From Asterochloris sp. CNOR1 (taxonomy: Eukaryota; Chlorophyta; Trebouxiophyceae; Trebouxiales; Trebouxiaceae), in the NCBI GenBank assembly GCA_963969365.1, contig OZ017748.1, positions 2,601,001 through 2,665,000 of the forward strand: a DNA stretch of 64,000 nt, given 5' to 3'. Shown piece by piece: positions 1 to 11,200 of this stretch. The notes under the pieces were generated by a model. It saw only the letters and a list, made by a program, of their open reading frames with translations, was not told where the DNA came from and searched no databases. Each line of letters begins with the position of its first letter. The stretch's first letter is position 1. The position numbers were made by a program, and so were the translations under genes.

Positions 1-116
1 GTGACTGGAGGTATGCCTCCTGACAGCAAGCTGCTGCAACAGGCTTGACGGCCGCAGGCAAGGGCCTGGGAAGGTTGTAGGGCAAGTCACGGTCATGCAG
101 GAGACAGGCCGCTCAC

Positions 117-409
117 ATTCTGCAGGACCTTTGCCCGACCTGCCCGTGGGGTTGTCATACGCGCCGATGGAGGGGTCATCCACCTCCATGCGTTCCTGAT
201 CCCGAAAGCCACGACCTTTCTGTGGAGGCAGGCGGACAGCAGAGCTGAGTCCGCGCAAAGGAATGCAATGTAGGTGCAGGCAGAGGCTGGCATGAACATT
301 GGCATGCAGAAGTTTTGCGGCCAGAAACAGAGCACCTCTGTCCCTCATGCAAGCCAGGGCAACACACCTGCTTCCTCCTTGGTGCATCTGCCATGTCTAC
401 ATCTGCCAT
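117..409 (-). CDS. Exon-junction-complex core protein Y14 (RBM8A), 5' part only
   Basis: Two exons join in phase: 409-368, encoding a short acidic start (MADVDMADAPRRKQ), and 219-117, which opens with KGRGF and continues with an acidic ERMEVDD stretch. The KRKGRGF-type motif close to the N-terminus, followed by acidic residues, is the layout of Y14/RBM8A, which pairs with Mago in the exon junction complex on spliced mRNA in the nucleus. The exon ends at a GTGAGC donor in phase 1. The RRM domain that should follow lies beyond the left edge, so the decisive part is not visible. The start was chosen as the first ATG of the acidic exon. The gene is head-to-head with PETM. Another nuclear RGG/RNA-binding protein with a similar N-terminus remains possible. 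Confidence 0.55.
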
Positions 410-707
410 CCTGATGCTGTGCACAGCAAGGCTTCTCCTGGTATAGTGACACAGAACAAGTCCACCTGCAGCAAGGCCAGCTAAATGAGGCTAAGCGCAG
501 GCTAGGAGGGACTGTCTGACACCCACGGCACAGATCCCCGGCATGTAGCTTGCTGCCCAACCCACCTGATGTGGGTCCCACACAAGCAGCTCTCACTGCA
601 CAAACCCCACTGCCCGATTTTGATCGTCAGACCTGAACCTGACCCAGATTTTGCTCGCACCACAGGCCTGCCACCCCAGCTGAGCCAAAGTCTCCTCCCC
701 AGACACC
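410..707. promoter_or_regulatory. Shared upstream region of the Y14-like gene and PETM
   Basis: This is the 298 bp between two divergent start codons. I see no TATA box that I would trust and no coding signal on either strand. It should hold both promoters and both 5' leaders. Confidence 0.4.
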
Positions 708-1330
708 ATGCAAACTGTCGCTGTCGCCTCCCCCACCCTGGCGAGATGTACGCTGAGGCCGGCCTCAGCCACACTCAGGCCCAGCACCGCCTGGATCAGG
801 TGACTGCCAATGCCCAGCGACCTCCCCTGTGGCAGTCGTGGCTACCTGCAGCAGCAGGCATCCTGTGGCTGCCCATGCACAGAAGCAGATGCACTCCCAA
901 TCTTGCTGCAAAGCTGCTGCTGGCATGTCAGCCCTCCTGCATAGCTGCTGCCAGCATGTTAGCTTTCCTGCCAGCAGCTGACAGTGGAAGTCGTGCCTGC
1001 AGCGCAACCCGCCCTAGCCTGCGTATCACTCACATGGTTTCCCGGCCAGCCAGGCGCTCAGGGCCAGTCCAGACCTCAGCAGCCATGGAGCTCTACCAGC
1101 TGGCTGGAGAGGGCGAGCTGATCGGCGGGACAGCTGCTGTGATGTTTGCCATCACCTTGGTGGTGAGCTCCTGCCACCACTGCTTGCACAAGACCAGCCT
1201 CTACCTGTCCTGCTAAGGCACAGCTGCGTCTTTGGCACGTCCTCATCTATTGATTTGCTGCATGCAGGGCCTCGCAATTGGCTTTGTGCTGTTGCGAGTG
1301 GAGGCACTTGTGGAGGAGGGCAAGATCTGA
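708..1330 (+). CDS. PETM: Cytochrome b6f complex subunit 7 (PetM), nuclear-encoded
   Basis: Three exons in phase (708-799, 1054-1162, 1268-1330) give an 87-residue precursor. Residues 1 to about 40 form a plastid transit peptide rich in Ala, Ser, Thr and Arg without acids (begins MQTVAVASPTLARC). The mature part has the family pattern: a short GEGEL head, one membrane helix split by the last intron (VMFAITLV then GLAIGFVLLR) and the conserved tail VEALVEEGKI before TGA. PetM is a one-helix peripheral subunit of the thylakoid cytochrome b6f complex, linking the photosystems. The protein is too short and too split to appear as one long ORF. TGTAA follows the stop by about 90 bp. Identification is firm. 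The exact first exon rests on splice phase and transit-peptide character. Confidence 0.9.
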
Positions 1331-1415
1331 TCCTGTTCTGCACACGCTTTCTCTCAGCACGCCCCACAGAGATCAATTTTGCTTGGAGGCCAGAGTCAAG
1401 GACCCCTTTCAACAT

Positions 1416-1420
1416 TGTAA
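1416..1420 (+). terminator. TGTAA polyadenylation signal of PETM
   Basis: TGTAA is the common poly(A) signal of chlorophyte nuclear genes. It lies 86 bp after the PETM stop and just before the convergent stop of the next gene. Confidence 0.5.
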
Positions 1421-1433
1421 ACTTTTGCCACTC

Positions 1434-3012
1434 TTATACGAATATGTGCGCAATTTTGTCAGCGGTGATGCACAGATACATGATGTGCCGGCTGAGGCGC
1501 AGCGCTGTGACCTCTCTCAATAGCAGCACTGTTCCAGCGCTGATCGGTGGTTGCAGAGAGCAGGCTCCAGAGTGCAGGCCGCCATGCATCTGCCCTGTGC
1601 AGTCCTGAACAGGGAAGGTGCTAGTGTCAAAGTAGGCCACAGGAGGTGAAGGGGACGGGGAGAGTTGGGGAGCGTCTGTACCTTGAGCTGCACATGGGCA
1701 TCGCCACAGCCAGTTGGGGACAGCGATGTGACCACCACAAGGATCTGCATGCAAATTTGTTCAGCTCAGTATGTGGCGGCAGGGACCAAGGGCAGACTTC
1801 CGCTGTGAGCTCACCTGAGACACAATGCAGGCTGATGGTTGACAAGCCACTGTAGCGACCGTCTGGCCAGGACAACCTGCATCCAGTAAAAGCCTCCCAA
1901 ACAGCTTGCTTGGCACATTTGCTTGCTGCAGCAGACACCTGACGCACCGCCAGCGACGAGTGCTGCTGTCCCCTTGTTCCATGCTGCTGTTGCAAACATG
2001 GGGTCAAGATCATCAGGCAAGCCTCCGGCGTCAAGCCCCTGCCGGCTGTGCTGCCCCAAGTGCTGCCGTAAGCTTTGCTGTGACGCCGGGTGAAATGACT
2101 GCTGCAGCCGCTGCAGAGCGCCGGCGGGGCCTGGCAGCCATGTCTGTGCTGCCGGCCGCAGCTCCTGAACCGAAGATGAGTCCCATGTAGCAAACAGGCT
2201 AGGCAAGAAAGCTGGAGCTGGGCTGACTGACTGGCATAGCCTGCAGCGTCTCAAGTTTACAGAGAGCCGAGCACAGCCAGCAGCTTTCAGAGTGCGCTCA
2301 CCTGCTCCTGGCTGACTGGCTGCAGCGGCTGCAGGGTAGATCTTGGCTGAGGAGGGGGAGGCACAGACAACATGGGCCCCAGCTGCTGGCTTGGGTGCTG
2401 CCCCTGATATGCATGCAGGCTGTGCTGCTGCTGCAATGCCTGTTGTGAGCCGCCCAGCACGACCCCCTGTATCATTGCTCGAGGCTGCGTCGCGGGTGCT
2501 AGAATAGGCTGCTGAAAGGGCAAGCTGTCTCCAGCAGCAATGCGCTGGCTCTGCAGAAGACTGTCATGCCTCCCTGCACCAGGCGCCTGCACCATGGAGA
2601 GGGCAGGGCTGCTCCATGCCAAGGCAGGATCATTGTGTGGCAGCAGCACTTCCCCCGAGCTCACCTGCCCCTGCCACGGTGGCAGCATGTCCATGTCGCT
2701 CCAGTCTTCTTCAATCTCCAGATCCGCAATGCTGCCCATGCTGGGATTTGTAAGCGCAGCATGCTGTGAGGCGATGGGCTGCCTGTGTCCGCGTAATTGC
2801 TCCACAGACTGTTCTGCAGGCCTCTTCTCTCCCACACAGCCCAGCCTAGGCTGCTGGCATCCCCTCAGCAGGCCTGCCTGCTCAGGCAGCCGCAGAGAGG
2901 GAGCAGGGACTCGATGGGCGAGAGCGCCTCCCGGAGACCAGGAGACCTCCTCCACATCAAGATCACCGACATTGTCCATCAGCAGCAGCAGCAAATCCGG
3001 GCAGAGGGACAA
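1434..3012 (-). CDS. HROB-like homologous recombination OB-fold protein
   Basis: Five exons join in phase: 3012-2302, 2164-1948, 1876-1815, 1744-1682 and 1604-1434, giving about 407 residues. The first 240 residues are acidic then Gln/Pro-rich and look disordered. Then comes a GPAG motif, followed by the OB-fold: a hydrophobic strand ILVVVTSL, GDAHVQLKDCTGQMHGGLH, then GTVLLLREV and a last strand ending HIFV. In metazoan HROB (C17orf53, MCM8IP) the same order is seen: PGPAG, VMIKSL, DASVVFKDPTGEMQGTVH, GSVLLLKQIGVF, NLVHIY. HROB brings the MCM8-MCM9 helicase to recombination intermediates in the nucleus. The start may instead be the Met at residue 12. Read without splicing, the first exon would stop at 2287. 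The good GTGAGC donor and the downstream homology argue against that. Confidence 0.72.
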
Positions 3013-3103
3013 GTATTGATTTCAATACTTTGCATCTTTCTTGCCTCTTCATTGAAGCAAGCGCGCACAGGCGCTCATCCAGGCCCTCGATCTCAGTGCA
3101 GTC
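3013..3103. promoter_or_regulatory. 91-bp divergent region between HROB-like gene and ubiquitin-RUB1
   Basis: The two start codons are 91 bp apart on opposite strands, so promoter elements and 5' leaders must overlap. No clear motif is visible. Confidence 0.4.
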
Positions 3104-4891
<1,788 letters not shown>

Positions 4892-5166
4892 ACGCACTGC
4901 CAGACCACCAGCATGAGTAGTGCAGGGATAGGATGTGTACACACCTCACTTGAACCTGCGAAGCATCATGCAGCAGCACTGCTAAGTAGAACAGGAGCTG
5001 GGCCTTCCAATTTGATGCAAAAGGGCACTTCCTTCATGACTATGCACTTAGCATGCTGCCAGTGTGCTGGGACCGATGCTGTTTGGGGTGTCAACAGGTG
5101 CGCAAAAAATAACATGCAGCTGCAGCAAAAGGAGGGAGCCTGCAAAAGAGGGAATTTTACTAGCAA
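4892..5166. other. Convergent intergenic region
   Basis: This lies between the stop codons of ubiquitin-RUB1 (+) and N-acetylglutamate synthase (-). I see no gene, repeat or clear poly(A) signal in it. Confidence 0.4.
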
Positions 5167-8100
5167 TCAAAAACCAATTCTCTTGCCAACAGGCACTGCC
5201 TGTGCGGCATCAGTCAGCTCAACAATGTTCTTCACGTACAGCTTGCTGCCCCTTGCAGGGTCAATGTTCTGCCTGCGTGCCTCTGGCAAGAGGGTACTCT
5301 CATGAGCAACACCAGCTGGCATAAAGTCGCGCTGCTCAAACCAGTCTGCAGAGCGAGTTGTGAGCAGCACAAGCCGTTGGATGCCTCTTGAACGAGTGGC
5401 TGCAGGCAAGGAGGCCAACACCTGAGCAGGAAACGCTGCCAAGCATTAGGGTACCACCTTGAGGAGACCCAGTGCAGAAGCCACATGCAATGCACAAGGC
5501 ACCGACATTCTGACTCCACAGTCATGGCCCAACAGATGTTCAAAACGCATGTCATTTGGGTCTATTCTCACTTTGCTCCACGTAATCCAAGAGGCTGTCC
5601 CCCCTGCCAGACCCGCGGTAGGAGGGGTGCACACAGAAGGCCGCCAGCTCGCCACACCGCAGACCGTCGGCAGCCTTGCCCAGGTCGGCCAGGAGTACGC
5701 ATGCCAGCACCTGCAGTATGTCAAACTCAGAGCAGGAACCTGCACTTGAGTGGCCACAGATGGTTGGGTGCTGACCGATGCGGGCGCAACTATTGTGCAG
5801 CAGGCATCTCCTCCTGGTGACACACCCTGCAAGGCTGCGTGAATCTTGACCCTGATGAGGGCCTGACGAGTACTGAGGCATTTCACAGGAGGCTGGGGCG
5901 CCCACCGCAGGGTGCCATTTGAGATGAGCAGATGCTGCAGCGTTTTATAGGACGCTTTGCTGCTTCGACAGACTGCTGCCCCAACCTGGTTCTCCCGCTC
6001 CACAACAGTGAAGTTATGCAGCATGTTGAGCAGCTCAGTGCGCCCGCGCCGCCGCACAATGCCCTCGCGCTCCAGGGGCTTCAGCAGTCCCTGGATGGCG
6101 TCGAGATCTTGAGGCTGGGCGGGGCGGATGCCCTGCAAGCAGCAGCGGGGCAGGCGTTAGCTGCCAAAATTGACCTGGCATGTGGGCTTGAGCAGGCCAC
6201 AATTGATGTCCAGGTCCTGCACAGGCACATTCCAGCCGTTCAACCCTTGGTAGGCCTGTTGTGGCATGTTAGACTCAAGAAGTAGACGGGCAGGCTGGAT
6301 GACCTCCAAGTTGGAGGACTGCGGCAGGCAGATGGCCTGCAGGCTGCAAGCACGAAACGAACCTAACATGGGCAAGTGGGTGTGGCGGCCAGAGCAGGCC
6401 CAGGTGTACTGGATAGTAAGCACTCCTCCCAAAAGGTGCTGTAGACGCATGCTGGCTTGGCAAGGGGAGCCGCATGAGACGATCTGTGCCCTGGTTCAGG
6501 CAATGCCCACCTCGTAAAAGTCGCTGCTGAGCATGGTGGACCCGTGGAAGCCGTCGCGTGTGTACAGCTCCAGCAGCAGCCCGCCGTCCAAGCGCGCATC
6601 CACCAGGTGGGCGCGCTTCACCCCATTCTTGCAGGCCACCAGCGCTGACAGCACTGCGCTGGGGAAGTCCAGGGCCTGCCAGCAGTCCAGGTCCAGCTCT
6701 ATCTCGCGCATGACTGAGCGCCGCGCCTCGTCCTGAGAGTTCAGGGTCCCCTCGCCCATGCTGCGGGCCAGCTGTTGCTGTATGTTGGCCTGGGCTGCTG
6801 TGACAGGAGCTGAGCCATTGGCTTCTGCACTCTGCAGGCAAGCATGCAACCTCTCAGGACCACCAGAGGGCGCCCTCTCATGTCACGAGCAAGTTGGTGC
6901 TGCGCCTAACGCAGCCAGATGTTTCTCCATCCTGGCTTTGGGCAGCTGTGAGGGGTTCTGGCCCGTTGGCCTCTGCATGCTGCAACAAGCCAGGCTCACC
7001 GCAAGGTAAGTGATCAGGCACACACCGTATCATTAAACCCTGCCCCTGCTCAGGGAGGGCTTGCAGCTGGCCTCTTCGCGTGGGACCATCATGAAAGGAC
7101 CTTACAGTCAAAATCCTACAGACGTTCTGAATGGAGGACAGGCCTTTTTTTTGGGACTGAGGCCTTGCAACAAGGTGAGGCTGCCTCCAGTAGCTACAGA
7201 GAAGAGGCACCTGAGCGGCGATGTTCGGTACAGGGCACACGTCTTCTGTGGTGCACTGCATCCTGCTGGCAGCTGCGCTGCGGGTGAGATGTTCCACCAC
7301 AAGGGCTTCTGCGTCCCCCACGGGCAGCCACTGGGGCAGGCGCAGGTCCAGCACCTCGTCCAGGGTCATGCAGAACAGCTTGTCGGCCTGCAGCAGCCAC
7401 TCCTGCAGCGTCATTGAGGCCACAGGCAAGCACCCAGTCTGCAATCATCAACACCTCGGTCATGCAGAAGGGGCTGACCGGGGCAGCAGGGGGAGGCAGA
7501 GTTTGTTCGAGGCTGCAGACAGGGACTTTGATGCAGCCGCATGAAAGGTGTGGCAGACGGCTTTCCCAGGGTCACCATTGGCCTGCAACAGCGGATGGGC
7601 ATGAACCAGCATGGCCATGACAGGCAGGCGATCTGCGTGCAGATTTCTGCATACAGAGCAGGGCTTGTAACTGCACAACCAGCAAGCAGAGCAGGGGGAC
7701 TGCCCGCCAAACAAAGTTGTCAATGAGCAGGCCTTCAAGAGGGGCTTTGTGGGATAAGCGAGCAAGGCATGGACAGGGCTTCCTCAGTGCAGGCACTGAA
7801 CTGTTTGAAAGAGACTTTATGAGCATAAGTGAAGTCTTCAAGATGCCCACCTGCAGCTCGATGGCTGCATGGGTGGCCACGTCAAAGGTGTTGCAGTTGA
7901 GAACCTCCCCAGCAGCACTGTACGCCAGGTTGGAGAGCAGCACAATGTGGCGCAGGTCTAGCTGCTGCAGGATGGCCTCCCGCTGCACAAAGCGCACTGT
8001 GCCTGCAGGGCATGGACATCTGCCATTGCAGCAGCTGAGCTGGCACAAACGCCCCACAGCACGCAGTTGCGGTTGAGCATGTTGATGCTAGGATGGCCCA

Positions 8101-9823
8101 GGTCAGGCCATACAAGCCAGCCTTGTGGCCTCTTGGGCTCAAGCAGCCAACAGAAAGAGATATTGCACAAGGTTGCGCACCTGCTGACATTTGCGGCGTG
8201 GTATCAGCACTGCATGGTCGTCGTGGCTGTTCCAGAGAATTGAGGATGCTGCAGGCGGCAGCATGCACTCACCTGTAGCACAGAAGTCCACGCCATCGAT
8301 GACTCCTCGACGCTTGCCGGTGACATAGTTGCCGCTGACGACGCGGATGGTGGGCGCAAAGTGGAATGCGTCTCCGTCCGAGCTGCGGGTGTGCCGTCGC
8401 ACCATGGGTACCGCAGGGGCCTGCAGCAGGGTTGGTCTAAGCCGTTTTGTCTGCAGGATGGCAGCGGGGAGGCAATGCATGCTGCACAATCAGTAACATA
8501 CATAAACAGCAGGGACCTGCAGCATGGCTGGCCTGGGCCAGCCCTGCGCGAACTATGCACGTGGGCCTCTTCCTTTCTGCTGCTTGCAGTGACAGGTGGC
8601 CCCTGCCTGCCCACATGGCCCCAGAGGAATTCATGAGCTAGAAAGAGACATGCTGAGTGGCCTAAGATGACCCGCACATGGCCAGCCAGCCCAGTGGAAT
8701 CTGGCAGACTCTATGCTGTGTCCACCTTGGAGAGGTGGGACTCCACCAGGACGCGGGAGGTGCCTGCAGCCTCCATGGCTGCCAGCATGGCCACCTCGTC
8801 AGTTACCCTGTAGCCCCCCACAAAACGTGCCTCCAGGCCGCGAATGCGCAGGTAGTTGTCTATCTGGTTGGTGGCACCCAGCACCAGCACCAGCTTGCAT
8901 CCCAGGCCTGCAGCATGCATTCTCAACACTTGGCTGCCCTGCACTCAGGCAAGCCATCACATTGTATGCAGGGGCCTGGTGGCATCACAAGTCATGGCAG
9001 CATGCACAACATTAGAGGGCGTAAGCTCAGGCTGTGGACAGCCATTGTGAACTCAAGAGCAGGCTTGCTTGCTGCAACGTAAGCTCAGGCTGTGGACAGC
9101 CATTGTGAACTCAAGAGCAGGCTTGCTTGCTGCAATTGCCTCACCATGTAAGAGGGTCACGTCTTCCAGTAGAGCCGGCAGCAGGTTTTTGGCAAGGATG
9201 ACCTACGAGGTGAATGAAAAGTCAAAGAACTACGCCTGCTCTCAGGGGAGGGCAGCGCTTCAGTCAATGCAGGGGGCAGGCAGCTTGACACTCACCTCAC
9301 CAGGCACCACGATCACAAACACCCTGTCCCTGTGCCCCTTGATGTAGGACGATGCCTGCCTGAAAAAGTGGACAAAGTTGGGAAAGTCTTTGCGCTCCAG
9401 GGGCCCCGCAGAGACTGCAGGGGTGTCCATCTCAGGTGGGGTGCTGCTGACTGCGTCCTGATATGGTCTCAACTTAGGAGGCACAATGTTGCGAAGATTG
9501 GCCTGACATCTGGCTCCATGCTGGGGCTTTGGGGTTATCCACTGATCAGGAGCTCCACTTCTCTGTTTCTCGAGCAGCCCACGAGAGGTGCAGAGGGCCC
9601 TCGGTGGACTCCGTCTGCGAAGGGGATTGCGGACCGGGGGGAGGGGCCTGGCCTGGGACCAGCAGTGGGTGGCAGTGTGACAGGAACAGCCGCGTTCCAT
9701 TGCAGTGGAGGCACTGCCCAATGATGCAGCACCCATCGCAGCTGCCTGGGCCTGGTCACCTCGGACTTGACCTTTGACTTCTGCTTTCACCTGGTCCGCT
9801 GCAGACGCTTTGCAGCTTGGCAA
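5167..9823 (-). CDS. NAGS: N-acetylglutamate synthase, plastid (amino-acid kinase plus GNAT domains)
   Basis: Ten exons join in phase: 9823-9296, 9202-9145, 8907-8726, 8420-8273, 8002-7851, 7387-7211, 6831-6511, 6132-5986, 5710-5572 and 5399-5167, about 694 residues. After a basic, Ser/Arg-rich N-terminus (transit peptide) come the amino-acid kinase-like domain (ALLEDVTLLHGLG, LVLVLGATNQID, SGNYVTGKRRGVIDGVDF, HIVLLSNLAYSAAGEVLNCN) and a GNAT domain (IRPAQPQDLDAIQ, HPSYRGSGRGDSLLDYVE, LVLLTTRSADWFEQRDF). This is the plant/bacterial ArgA layout. It acetylates glutamate with acetyl-CoA, the first and arginine-regulated step of arginine synthesis. The first in-frame Met is only 18 bp from the APC10 start. 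The Met at residue 30 (position 9736) is a credible alternative. Exon 6 could start at 7402 instead, adding five residues in frame. Confidence 0.93.
9020..9135. repeat. Perfect 58-bp tandem duplication in an NAGS intron
   Basis: Copies 9020-9077 and 9078-9135 are identical base for base. Both lie in the intron between NAGS exons 2 and 3 (8908-9144). Perfect identity suggests a recent slip or a polymorphic copy number. Confidence 0.95.
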
Positions 9824-9841
9824 TGATTAAAGCGTTCTCCC

Positions 9842-11027
9842 ATGGCAGGTAACTTATTTGCTGTGCTTGAACGGGGTCTGGAATTGTCCTTGCACAGTAC
9901 GTTTGCACATGAAGAGTACTGTCAAATGCCCTTTTGAGTGCTCCTATTATTTTGCAGATCAGGCAGGCGCAGCCATTGCCGCCAGGACACCCCTGGTGCA
10001 GGATGCCGCACGCCGTGAAATTAGCAATCTAGCTGTGTGGAGCGTGACGAGCGCCAAGCCTGGCAATGGTGTTGAGCTGCTGCGTGATGGTCGCGATGAC
10101 ACCTACTGGCAGTCTGATGGCACCCAGCCGCACTTGGTAAACATCCAGTTCCAGAGGAAGGTGCGGCATGGCAGCCAGGCCATACTCACAGCCATTGCAA
10201 TGCCCACCTAGTACCCAACTAGCAGGGGCCAAGGGACTATGTGCTGACCACAAGCAGCTGAGTCGCAGGTGCTGATTGCGTTTTGCAGAATACTTGCTAT
10301 TGCGAAGGTTCATCATCAAATGCAGTTGATTTCGTGGCTCTGTGCTCCTTGTGAGCCTTGGCAGGTGTCCTTGTGAGCTGACTTGCTCTGAGCACTGCCG
10401 CCGCTGCCTCCAGACACACCCTGCCACAGCCAGACGCACCTCGCTGCATGGCCATAGCCTGCTTATAGCGGACGAACCTGCCAACGTGTCTGCAGGTGCG
10501 GCTGCACATGCTGGCCATCTACCTGGACTACAAGTTGGATGAGAGCTATACCCCTAATAAGCTGGCAGTACGCTGCGGCAGCAGCTTCCATGACCTGAAG
10601 GAGATTCAGAGCATTACGCTGGAGGAGCCTAGCGGGTGGACCATGGTGCAACTCCGGCCTGCTGGCAGGAAGTGAGCTCAGGCCAGGAAGCCCTGCGTGT
10701 CACAGCTCTCCCACACCTGCGGGCAAGCTGTGCATGTTTGCCTGGTTTGTCCAGTGCTGCTGATTCCGTGAGCACATGCAGGTGACAGCCACAAGCCCTG
10801 CAGGTGCAGACTGGCACCACACGGCAGGCCCGCTTCCCATCTGCAGGGAATCCCTGAAGGCATACCTTGTGCAGCTGGCAGTCATCAGCAACCATCAGAA
10901 CGGGAGAGACACCCACATCCGGCAGGTCAAGATCTTTGGCCCCAGGGTGGACAACGTGAAGGCCATGCTGGCTCACGAAATTGGCTTCACCACCCCGGAT
11001 GTCCTCCAGTACATGGCCGTAAGATGA
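9842..11027 (+). CDS. APC10: Anaphase-promoting complex subunit 10 (APC10/DOC1)
   Basis: Four exons join in phase: 9842-9848 (7 bp only), 9958-10160, 10496-10671 and 10847-11027, giving 188 residues, close to human APC10 (185). The DOC domain is clear: [61 protein letters not shown], and [22 protein letters not shown]10 is the substrate-recognition helper of the APC/C ubiquitin ligase, binding destruction boxes with Cdc20/Cdh1 in the nucleus. The protein ends AVR rather than the Ile-Arg tail that docks on TPR subunits. The start was chosen because ATGGCAG splices exactly into the reading frame. An alternative Met is not available in the second exon before the domain. Confidence 0.95.
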
Positions 11028-11195
11028 GAAGTCCGCTGCTGACCCCACCGCTGTCCACCTGTCTGCCCAGTGATTGCATGCTTGATGAATGGACGCCCCA
11101 AGAGCTCACATCCGCGTTTGCAAGCTGAGTGACTCCCCTGCGATTGACCCGCTCAGATAAAGTTTTGCTGGATGAGAAGCGGCAAGCGCTATTGA

Positions 11196-11200
11196 TGTAA
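11196..11200 (+). terminator. TGTAA signal downstream of APC10
   Basis: This TGTAA lies 169 bp after the APC10 stop and is the likely poly(A) signal. Confidence 0.35.

Noticed and set aside
569-1216. A 215-residue ORF covering the PETM locus
   Set aside because: Only the part 1054-1162 is coding. The rest reads through two introns. The spliced PETM protein fits the family exactly.
2287-3012. A single-exon 241-residue gene on the minus strand
   Set aside because: It uses the GTGAGC donor as coding sequence. Splicing at 2302 leads in phase through four more exons to a recognisable OB-fold, which explains the region far better, although a TGTAA does follow the unspliced stop.
6481-6841. Other-frame ORFs over NAGS exon 7
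   Set aside because: They are shadows of the acetyltransferase linker region, which matches the family in the chosen frame.
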